From Xestospongia muta (Eukaryota > Porifera > Demospongiae > Haplosclerida > Petrosiidae): a stretch of 64,000 nucleotides of DNA. The stretch lies in the NCBI GenBank assembly GCA_963693285.1, contig OY848930.1, forward strand, positions 682,001-746,000. Direction: 5' to 3'. A program made the translations under genes and the position numbers. Shown here piece after piece: positions 47,076 to 57,928 of this stretch (positions are counted from its first letter, which is position 1; each line of letters begins with the position of its first letter). The notes under the pieces were generated by a model, which was not told the DNA's origin, did no database searches, and saw nothing but the letters and a program-made list of their open reading frames with translations.

Positions 47076-49362
47076 TACTACTCATGTACCATTTATCATT
47101 GTCAGCAATCACATGACAATCAGTCAACATACTTAGTACTGATCACATGTGACACTGAGAGAGATGTGACCCAAACATTGCATATTATTGTGTAGAATGC
47201 CCTTATTAAATCTTATTAAGAAATTAATATATCGTCTATGGAAATAAGAACAATCACCAGACAGATGAGTTCAGTGAATGATGACTACCAAGAAATGTGT
47301 CATAAATAAATTGACCAGTGACATGTAACAAGATCAATATTACAAAAATTACTACATTCTTTTCTTGATGGCAAAATTATGTATTTTTTGCATATACAAT
47401 TGACATTTATGTATTCGATGTGAGTTACATAACAATGGAGAGAAAATGAACTATATGAACAGATAATGAATACATACATATAGCTGGTAGATAAGTTGGT
47501 GACATGGTATATGAAATGGATGGTCCAGACAAACTGACAGTACTCATTCAGACTAGTACACATTGGTAATAAACTATACTGTGACACTGCAGACTCTTAG
47601 TATTTCTAGAGAACCTATAAAGTAATTCCTTACCATCATATTACCATTAAACCATTTTAGATCATTGCACTATAGTTATAATCAAATGTAATTATCATCT
47701 GTAATTCATAAAGAAAGAAGTGACTTTAAATACATTTCATTTAAAAAATAGATATGATCTTATTCATGACATGTGTCTGAATTAACTAATCAACACTGTA
47801 TATTTAATTTAATTATGATGTGTAACATTTTTGATGAATGAATTGCTATATCTATAACTGCATAGCCAATAGTCATAAGTACCACTAATTTCCTGAAAGA
47901 ATGACAATACTATAATTATATATATATATATATATATATATCTTATGATGAGATTCATACTTCATACATTTTGAATGGGATTGTTGTTTCTATATAACAC
48001 ATACAGACCTCATAGCAAGTTAATATTTAAAAAAGACATACCTGACAGTTTTATTACTTCATAAACAGCACAGTGGCAAGTTTATATGGACTTGATAATA
48101 AGCTTTATCAGATTTGTTATTATTGGCAGGTATATAAGTATTATAAAACTGCCAACTTGAAATTTAAAAGATTATTGCTCCACACCCTCTTGCTATATTA
48201 TGGAACAATAGTTGCAGGTTAGTATTAATTTCATGGTAAGTTATATCAGACATATTATGGTTCATTGATCTATATGCATAAGACATTTGTTCAATATTTC
48301 AGTAAGGGTACTGATAATTAGGAAGAAAATGGCATATACACTTCTGGATGCTTTTAGCAAACTAATCAATTAAGTTTGATTTAATTCACTTGATTAATGT
48401 TGGTTTTAATGATTTATCAAACTTAGATCTTAATTTAAGTGCTTGGTTCGATAAATTCAGTAGAAAACCTTGCTTCAGTGTATAACTTATCACTCTACTA
48501 TTATATAAGGACTACTTCCTGACATCTTGAGCTACAAATGAGCTTAAAACACATTCATAGCAATCACTGCACTTGAGTGAGCAAAGAAACATGTCTGAAA
48601 ATATTCCTTTATCTCTCTGTAATTAGGAACTTAGTAAATTTTATAATTTTAAGACCATGCCATGCAACACTTTAAAAGGAGAACAGTGTATCAGAATATG
48701 AAAAAATCTATTTATGGATTTCTCTATCTCTGAGTTTAATTTTGTGTTACAATTGGTTGTGGAAATCTTAATTATATATGATTATGATTCTAGTTTTGTC
48801 ATTTTCAGCAAAGTGTTTGCATAAGTGCTTAATAAAAAAGACAAAACTAGGTCTCCAAAAAATAGAGGAACTTTAAGCTCAAGTACAACACTGTGAAGTA
48901 ATCCACCCTTGCTTTCTACCCACCCAGGCACTCTCACCCTTGTCACAAGACAACTATCTTTCCAAAAATTATCTTAACTTTTTTCAACTTTCAGTTTATC
49001 CCTAAAGTGAGTGTGCCTTCTAACATGATTTGTTCTAACACAATGCTATTATAGATGCAAAACTAGTTAATAGACTGTAATCTTTTCATGCAATTTAGTT
49101 TTTATGCATTGAAGGTTTCACAAAAATTAATTTTTGACAAAGTACAAATTGTTGGGAATATAGAAGCAAAAAGTATATTATTGCATCAAAATAAATCGCC
49201 TAAAATTCCATAATCAGCATTAATTACAATAATTTCTAAAAATTTGTTGAAACTGAGGAGGACATTAGTATTTAGAAGGAAGTATTCACTAGTTAATAAT
49301 TTCATTATGTAGATTACACTACCAAGACAACAGCAGTATATATTTTCATCCTCATTACAATA
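47076..49362. other. Large spacer between gene D and gene C
   Basis: No gene found. 47085-47720 is a diverged copy of 63100-64000 (e.g. GGTGACATGGTATATGAAAT at both), i.e. the shared 5' flank of Death-fold genes. It also holds a (TA)n microsatellite (47917-47941) and the dispersed repeat at 48288-48345. Confidence 0.6.
47490..47720. repeat. Segment duplicated at 63775-64000
   Basis: Near-identical stretches including GTAGATAAGTTGGTGACATG and CCATTGCACTATAGTTATAA occur in the same order in both places, upstream of genes D and F. Confidence 0.85.
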
Positions 49363-52300
49363 TCAATTAATATTAATAGTGTATAATTCTTTGACCTCTT
49401 TCTTGTTGTCTTGTTTTAGTTTTTTGCCTTGTTTTAGTTTATTCTTGCTATATTGTTTCACACTGGTATTTCTAAATGTATGAGTAGGGTTTAAGATGTA
49501 TGGAGTGAGTGAATGAAGTATGGACATGGGACTTGGTATATGTAATCTCTTTAGTTTTGTCTCTCTTTGGATAGTGTAACCATCTCCATAAGTTAATGTA
49601 TCTGTTAGCTCATCAGTTGCTTGTTGTGATGTGTTTAGTTCACCAGATACTGGTAACGATGATTCTTTATCTTTTTTTTCTTCTAATTGTGCTCTTGTTT
49701 GACCTCCATATTTGCTTAGTAGATCAATAACATTCACTTGTTTAATTTCATTAGCTTCATCTAATGGTGTCCAATGGTCAGATATAACATTAGGATTGGC
49801 TCCATTCTTTAAAAGAGTTTCTACTATTGAAACTGATTTACTCCCTCCTACTGCAAAGAACAAAGGGGTGAATCCCCAATTAGTTTCTTGTTTATTAACA
49901 TCAGCTCCAGTTTGTATGAGAGCATCCACTATATCAACATGTCCACATGATGAAGCTATCATGAGTGGAGTAAGACCAAGTACCAGTGGAGTATCTGGAC
50001 TATCTAATGTCTTCATTACAACTGCACCTAAATCTCCTTTAACACATGAGTCTAGTAGTTCTCTCTGGTCATTAGTGAGGTGTGTAAGTTTGTTAGAGAG
50101 GAAGGTAATGAGAGTAGGGTGACCACCTAAACATGATGCTACTACTGCTTTTTCAATCTCATCAGTAGAGGGTTTAAATTTATCTAAGAACATATTGACA
50201 AGGTCTCTGTTACCACCAAAAGCTGCTAATGAAAATGCAGTTGCTCTATTATATGCTAAAATATAAGGATCTGCTTGTGATTGTAATAAACATTTAGCTA
50301 CTTCAAGATGTCCTTTTGCATTAGCCAACATTAAGGCATTGTAACCAACATCCTTAGTCCGAATATTAACATGTGCATTCCATTGAAGAAGTAGTTTAAC
50401 AATCTGAGTATGACCATTAAAACTAGCTATCATTAGGGCAGTCAATCCATTTTCATTCTGAGTATTAATGTCAGCATGTTCTTTGATTAATAGTTCAACA
50501 ACCTGGTAATGACCATTTTGACTAGCTATCATTAGGGCAGTCAATCCATTTTCATTCTGAGTATTAATGTCAGCATGTTCTTTGATTAATAGTTCAACAA
50601 CCTGGTAATGACCATTTTGACTAGCTATCATTAGGGCAGTCCATCCATTTTCATTCTGAGTATTAATGTCAGCATGTTCTTTGATTAATAGTTCAACAAC
50701 CTGGTAATGACCATTTACACTAGCTATCATTAGTGCAGTCCATCCATTTTCATTCTGAGTATTAATGTCAGCATGTTCTTTGATTAATAGTTCAACAACC
50801 TGGTAATGACCATTTACACTAGCTATCATTAGGGGAGTTGATCCATTTTCATTCTGAGTTTTAATGTCAGCATGTTCTTTGATTAGTAGTTCAACAACCT
50901 GGTAATGACCATTTTGACTAGCTATCATTAGGGGAGTCCATCCATCTTTTTCCTGAATATTAATGTCAGCATGTTCTTTCAGCAATAGTTCAACAACCTG
51001 GTGATGACCATTTTGACTAGCTATCATTAGGGCAGTACATCCATATTCATTCTGAGTGTTAATGTCAACATGTTCTTTGATTAATAGTTCAACAACCTGG
51101 TAGTGACCATTTTGACTAGCTATCATTAGGGCAGTTGATCCATTTTCATTCTGAGTATTAATGTCAGCATGTTCTTTGATTAATAGTTCAACAACCTTGT
51201 AATGACCATTTACACTAGCTATCATTAGGGGAGTCCATCCATCTTTTTCCTGAATATTAATGTCAGCATGTTCTTTCAGCAATAGTTCAACAACCTGGTG
51301 ATGACCATTTTTACTAGCTATCATTAAGGCAGTTGATCCATTTTCATTCTGAGTATTAATGTCAGCATGTTCTTTGATTAATAGTTCAACAACCTGGTAG
51401 TGACCATTTTGACTAGCTATCATTAGGGCAGTTGATCCATTTTCATTCTGAGTATTAATGTCAGCATGTTCTTTGATTAATAGTTCAACAACCTGGTAGT
51501 GACCATTTTGACTAGCTATCATTAGGGCAGTTGATCCATTTTCATTCTGAGTATTAATGTCAGCATGTTCTTTCAGCAATAGTTCAACAACCTGGTAATA
51601 ACCATTTTGACTAGCTATCATTAGGGCAGTCCATCCATTTTCATTCTGAGTATTAATGTCAGCATGTTCTTTGATTAGTAGTTCAACAACCTGGTAATGA
51701 CCATTTTGACTAGCTATCATTAGGACAGTATATCCATATTCATTCTGAGTATTAATGTCAGCATGTTCTTTGATTAATAGTTCAACAACCTGGTAATGAC
51801 CATTTACACTAGCTATAATTAGGGGAGTCCATCCATCTTTTTCCTGAATATTAATGTCAGCATGTTCTTTTAGCAATAGTTCAACAACCTGGTGATGACC
51901 ATATTGACTAGCTATCATTAGGGCAGTTGATCCATTTTCATTCTGAGTATTAATGTCAGCATGTTCTTTGATTAATAGTTCAACAACCTGGTAGTGACCA
52001 TTTTGACTAGCTATCATTAGGGCAGTTGATCCATTTTCATTCTGAGTATTAATGTCAGCATGTTCTTTGATTAATAGTTCAACAACCTGGTAATGACCAT
52101 TTTGACTAGCTATCATTAGGGCAGTCCATCCATATTCATCCTGAGTATTAATGTCAGCATGTTCTTTGATTAGTAGTTCTACAACCTGGTAATGACCATT
52201 TTGACTAGCTAGCATTAGGGCAGTCCATCCATTTTTTTCCTGGTGATTAATGTCAGCATGTTCTTTGATTAATAGTTCAACAACCTGGTAATGACCATTT

Positions 52301-55300
52301 TGACTAGCTATCATTAGGGCAGTCCATCCATATTCATCCTGAGTATTAATGTCAGCATGTTCTTTGATTAGTAGTTCTACAACCTGGTAATGACCATTTT
52401 GACTAGCTAGCATTAGGGCAGTCCATCCATCTTTTTCCTGGTGATTAATGTTAGCATTCTCTTTGAGTAACAGTTCAATGATCTGGAAATGACCTTTTAA
52501 ACTAGTTAGCATTAGGGCAGTGCAGCCACGTTTGTCTTTACTATTGACATCAGCATTTTTTCTCATCATTAATTTAGCAAGTTCCAAATGACCATTCATG
52601 CTTGCTAACATTAGCACAGTGATGCCATTCTTGTCTTGAATGTCAATATCGATGTTCACTGCTTGTAATAGTAGCTCTATAATTTTCACTTTTGCACAAA
52701 TAAACTCAGGCAACTCGATAGCTGCTCGAATAGCTAAATGAAGTGCTGTCTTGCCATTGTTATCTCTGATATTAGGATCAGCATTATATTTAAGTAGATG
52801 TTGCATGATGCTTAGACATCTCAAAACTGCTAACATTAAGAATGCAGCTGCTATTGTAACCAAAAAAAATGAGTTAGCACCTGCTGTGGTATAAATATTA
52901 AATATTTCAAGATAGTAATGTTCACATGTTAACATTAGTGCTGTTCTGCCTTTGTTATCTTGAATGTTAACATTAGCTCCAGCTGATACTAGTGTTTGTA
53001 CAACTTGTTCACGTCCTTCTTTACTAGCTAGCATAAGTGCTGTTCTGCCTTTGTTATCTTGAATATTAATATTAGCACCAGCTGATACTAGTGTTTGTAC
53101 AACTTGTTTGTGTCCACTTTCACTAGCTAGCATAAGTACTGTTCTGCCTTCTTCATTGCAGTGATCTATAGTAGCAGTTCCCATTAATCCCAGAAAAAGG
53201 ACTCCATGACCACCAGCTTTAAGTAGTTGTTCTATAACTTGAGGTGACTTGTGTCCTGTTATAGCATATACCAGTGGAGTGTACCCATCATTGTCTGTAT
53301 TGTTGACATTAGCTCCTGCTTGTAGTAGAACTTGTACTGTCTCTGTATGTCCACAAGATGAGGCTATCATAAGAGGAGTAATACCATTGACTAGTGTACA
53401 ATTGATATTCACATTGGTGTCATAACAGTGACTCTCTAGAGGGATGTGATCTCCTTCAGCACATAATATGAAACATTGAAATTCTTCTGGTATAAAACCA
53501 TCTAAAAATATGGCTAATAAACTGATAATAAATCGAGAATGTCCATATCGACATGCTTTAGTAAGGATGTTTACAGTTTTTTGGCTCTCTGGCTGTTTAT
53601 CAGCGAACGTTTTCATAATTTCAAGAAATTGTACAGCTTCATTGTCACCAGCTTTTGCAGCTTCAAGAAGAGCTGACTCAAAACTGAAGTTCATATTCTC
53701 ATCACCAGTCAGGATGGGTTCATCATTAATACTCAATTCAAAGATACCAACTAGCGATGCAAATTTTTTCATTAGTTTTGCATATTTTAAGACATTCGCT
53801 AATTTTGATTGAGCCACAAGGAGAGTCACACATAACAAATCTTCCTTTACATGAATGTAGCTCATTCTATGATTAAACATATACTTAATTAGTAATTTAA
53901 AAATCACAATTTTTTGTTTTCGCCATTCATCGACTAGCTTGATGACTACTTTGCAAGTGGTTTCCTTGGCTTTGGGAGTTGGTATCAATGCTATTTCAAC
54001 TGCATTCTTGTGTTCATTAAGTGTCGTTGATGTTATGAACTCTTTAAGATGTTGTTTGTATGTACGTATGTTGTCTTGAAACTTTGTGATTTGGAATTCT
54101 TCATTTCCAACAATAACTTCTAACACCTCAATGTCAAGGTAGTAGTAATGAGGCCAAAGGGCTTCAAACAGTTTGTGAATATCTGTGGCATCTGTTAATG
54201 TTAATCCTTCTCTTCGGAAGTATTCTACAATATACATTGCTATCTGAATAGGTTCAAGTGTTCCTCCCTCAGTTAGCTCTATTAGGGCAATTTTAATATT
54301 GGTATCCAATTTTACAAATTCATTATAAAGATCCACTAATTGTTTTGCTACTCGATGATCTGGAGAGACTGGTATTTCTTGAAGTTGGAAAGATGACTTA
54401 GAGGTTGGGTGAGACTTTTGTCTGATAACTGATAAGTCTTCTTGTGGGATGTCCATTTCTCTATCTTCAGCTGGATTTAAAAAGGAACAGAATACAAATG
54501 AAATATATTCAGAAGCATTAGAATAATTATTTGACTATTTAAGGAACATCTACCACATAACAAGTCAAGTGATTTTGTCAGTAAATGCATAAGCTTGTAG
54601 ATTAAGTACATGATGTTATATGTAATAAGTGTTATGCGTTTTTGTATACACAATACAGTAATGCATTTTAACTTTATCCATTTAAACACTGTTACATTTG
54701 TCTTAACTTTTATTAATTTTTATTGATTAAAACAATTTTAGCAATTTGATTCTTTCACTCATGTTTGGTCCTCTAATGTGAGTGGATCCAATGACACAAT
54801 GGATACAATGGATAGTCAAGTTCTTGTGACTGAGAATCATATTCAATCACAAACTTTAGGAACTAAATAGCTTTAACATTGTTGATTTTTACCGCTTCAT
54901 GCAATGCTTGGACATAAGAAAATTTTTTTTTCCTCTTCCTCTTTCAGAATAGGTTTACCATTAACGCTCAATTCAGCTAGCAATGCAAATACTTTCACTA
55001 TATTTGCATATTTTAAGAAATACTCTAATTTTGATTGAGTTAGAAGGAGAGTCCCAAATAATGAACCTTCCTTTATATGATGAATGTGGCTCATTCTATT
55101 ATTAAACATGTACTTATTTAGTATTTTAAAAATCTCAATTTTTGTTTTCACGAGTCATTAATTAGCTAAATAGCTTGATGACTATTTCACAAGTGATTTC
55201 TTAGGAATTGCTATCAACGTTACTTTAACGTTTTTGTAATTATGACATTACATTTCACCTTGAAAAGTGGTTGGTACTGAATTTGATGTAAGCATTTCTA

Positions 55301-57928
55301 CTTCAAATGACTGGTCCCAAAGCATCACTGGACTGGTATAGTAATCAAGTTTTTTTGCATGTGAGTCAGTTTCCTTCTTGATTATATAATGCAGGAACTG
55401 CATAGCTTCGACATTGCCAACTTTTGATGACTCTTCCAATGCCTGATCAAAGGAAAATTGTTTTTCTTCTTTTTCGTTTATAATAGGTTGACCTGAATCA
55501 ATGATCAATTCAAAGATGCCAATTAGTTTTGCAAATTCTTTCATTAACTTTGCACGTTTTAAAAAATAATCTAATCTTGATCGAGGTATAATTAGAGTTA
55601 CACATACTGACCCTTTGTCCACATGTATATGAGTCATTTTGTGACGAAATATGTGATTAACAAGTGTTTCAAAGATCTCCATTTTTTTTTCTCCCCATTG
55701 AGGATTAAGTTTGATAACCACTTCACAAGTACTTGCTGTGACCTTTGGTTTTGGAATCAATGCTTTTTCAACTGCCTCCTTGAATTCGGTAAGTGAAGTC
55801 GATGTTGTAAATATTTCAAGGTTCTTTTTGTATGCATCCATATCCTTTTGTATTGCTTGTTCAACTAGATATTTTTTAACGATGAATTCTATTATCTCAC
55901 AGTTGAGGTAACTATAACAAGGCCAAAGCTCTTCAAACAGTTCATAAATATTTGTAACCTTTGTTAACCCTTTTACTTTTGAATATTCTCCAACCTTACT
56001 TGCAACTTGAATAAGTTCAAGAGTTCTATTTTCAACTAGTTTGTGTAAGGCATTCTTAACGTTGTCAACTAAATCGACAAATTCCTCATGCAGTTCCACT
56101 AAATTTTTGACTACTGGATCATCATGGGGGACTGCTATGCTTTGAGGTTTAGTAGATGAACTAGTTGTTGGGTCATACGTTTCCACTTTTTCTTCATTAT
56201 CTTGTCTTTGGACCTCCTTTTCAACTTTTTGATCTTGTTTAAAAAGAAAGTTGACAGTATGCTGACTAACTAATTGTAATTCACCTTCTGAGGTGCTGGT
56301 ATTTTCTAATTTCAATTCTCTTGTTTTTGTTTCTTCTAAAAAGAGTACAAATACAATTTGTCAATGTTTTATGAAACAAAAATATTTTAACCTTGACTTT
56401 CTGTTTTATTCTATTCTTTGCCTAAGTTTTTTGCTGCACTTTCAGCTAGGGATATGCATTTTTGTATATACAATAAAGTAATATACTGAACTTTATCCAT
56501 TTAAACACCGTTATATCTATGAGGGAGTATGCACTTGTCTCAACTATTATTTTATTGGTTAAAACAATTTTAATTAAGAGAACAATATGTATTTGTGACA
56601 CTTCATCTCAAAAATATGGACTACCATCATTTTGTATTACTGACCTTGTTGTTTAATATCCTGTTCATCACATGTAAGATCTAGTGAGATATTACATTGC
56701 TTTTTGACTTCTTCCATCCAGTCTTGACATAACTTTTGAGCAGCTAATTTAGTAGGACCACCTTCACTGGAAAGACATTGTAAGAAAAGTTGACAATGTT
56801 CTTGTAACTTTGAAATATTGTTTGCTAATCTCATTCCACTTTCAAATTCACCAATTACATTGTAAACAGTCGGAGAATCTCTAACTGATTCACTTATCAG
56901 TCTTTTAGAATACATTGCTGCAGAAACTCGAGGTAAACATCTACGTAACTGGTTACTTAAGTCAGCAAAATGGGTTGTTAGTACACTCTTCAACACTTTA
57001 TGAACTTCATCACTTTCTGTAGCACTGGTACCTTCAATGTCACCACATACAGATTTATCACAGGAAGAAAAAGTCTGGCCTCCAACTTGACCCCTTGTTC
57101 CTTCTTTCTGTCCTTTTGTTTGTCCTTAATATAGAAAAAGTTGTAATAATTGAGTTTAGATGAGTAAATTATCAATCTAGTTCCACTCCTTTTAATGGAG
57201 TAAGTCATACCAGAACTGTACCAAAACACTAACTGTGTCCTTCGATACATGAAATCAATAGAAGATACCTTGTTATGTACTTTACTAAACTATTATACTA
57301 CATTGATAATTATTTTAAAGTACTAGTATATAATGAACTATACATAGTAGATACCTTCATCTTTAATATCTAGTTGTTTTCTCAGTGTAGTAGCTACATC
57401 ATTATCACCACAAATCTCAACAGCTGAAATGAGTTCTTCCCAACAAGGGGCAGTACCATTTGTAATCCACCATTGTAAACCTTCCTCTAAAGCAGAGTGG
57501 AAGTCATGATCACTACTGGCCACAGTCTTGAGTCTCCTCCTTTCCTCTGGTGACACATCTAGAAGAATAGTGAGTTCAGTCCATTTATCTTTAACACCAA
57601 AACGACTCTTAATAAGAAGGCGTAGAGCATTAACTGCTGTCAACTCTATTAAAGTAAATTGAAACATCATTCCATCAGTTATATGTTTTAATATTTACTG
57701 ACCTGTTTTAGGTCCAGGGTTGAGTTCAATATCACCTGATAAAATGAGAAGTAAGAGAAACAAAACTAGAGAGAATATCAAAGTACCACCACCCTCATCT
57801 CCTGATATCAATAGTGACTTTATCCATCCAGGGGTATCAGTGGTAGAAGGAGTCTTTTTAGTAGTATATGGTATCTGATGACAATACCATAACCCAATAC
57901 AAGCTCTCCATTGAGAAATATCAATCAT
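49363..57928 (-). CDS. Gene C: giant 2A-signal, Death-fold, ankyrin-repeat protein
   Basis: Exons: 57703-57928 (leader, hydrophobic run, 2A), 57355-57645 (Death domain: KWTELTILLDVSPEERRRL, LQWWITNGTAPCWEELISAV), 56645-57124 (helical module: AAMYSKRLISESVRDSPTVY), 55259-56335 (pre-ankyrin module 1), 49363-54470 (pre-ankyrin module 2, then about 38 ankyrin repeats and a Lys-rich tail). All junctions are phase 1 and lengths sum to 2393 aa. Compared with AB it lacks the coiled-coil and second Death exons but doubles the pre-ankyrin module (ELFEELWPCYSYLNCE; KLFEALWPHYYYLDIE). The last exon is one ~5.1-kb open frame. About 20 successive repeats are almost identical. Inferred role: a signalling scaffold or sensor with an expandable ankyrin binding surface. 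The first two exons could belong to a separate transcript, but frame continuity argues for one gene. No enzyme domain seen. Confidence 0.72.
50440..52450 (-). repeat. About 20 near-identical 99-bp ankyrin units
   Basis: Tandem 99-bp DNA repeats inside the last exon of gene C. The 33-residue unit is of the type NGHYQVVELLIKEHADINTQ + NENG(S/W/L)TALMIAS. Two subtypes alternate irregularly: NTQNENG and a HHQVVELLLKEHADINIQEK form. Similarity at silent sites is very high, unlike the flanking diverged repeats. Confidence 0.93.
54897..55200 (-). pseudogene. Relic of pre-ankyrin module between gene C exons
   Basis: Reverse strand gives IEIFKILNKYMFNNRMSHIH, LLLTQSKLEYFLKYANIVKV and LSVNGKPILKEEEEK, matching the second half of the pre-ankyrin modules in exons 49363-54470 and 55259-56335. 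It has stops on both sides and no good splice frame. Probably the remains of a third module copy; an unused exon is possible. Confidence 0.7.
57710..57736 (-). other. 2A translational recoding motif, gene C
   Basis: GDIELNPGP at residues 65-73 (the leader has one Leu fewer than in Z and AB). The predicted skip is before Pro73. In frame with Death domain 1 after splicing (AAAACAG|GTCAGT ... TTTAATAG|AGTTGAC). Confidence 0.87.

Noticed and set aside
49712..50122. 136-residue plus-strand open frame and similar frames at 5818, 10054, 7153 and 11389
   Set aside because: Antisense shadows of ankyrin exons; they track the repeat of the real gene and have no independent features.
50440..52450. Regular direct repeats that could suggest a CRISPR array
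   Set aside because: The 99-bp period is a 33-codon ankyrin unit in one long open frame, with no unique spacers, and the DNA is animal.
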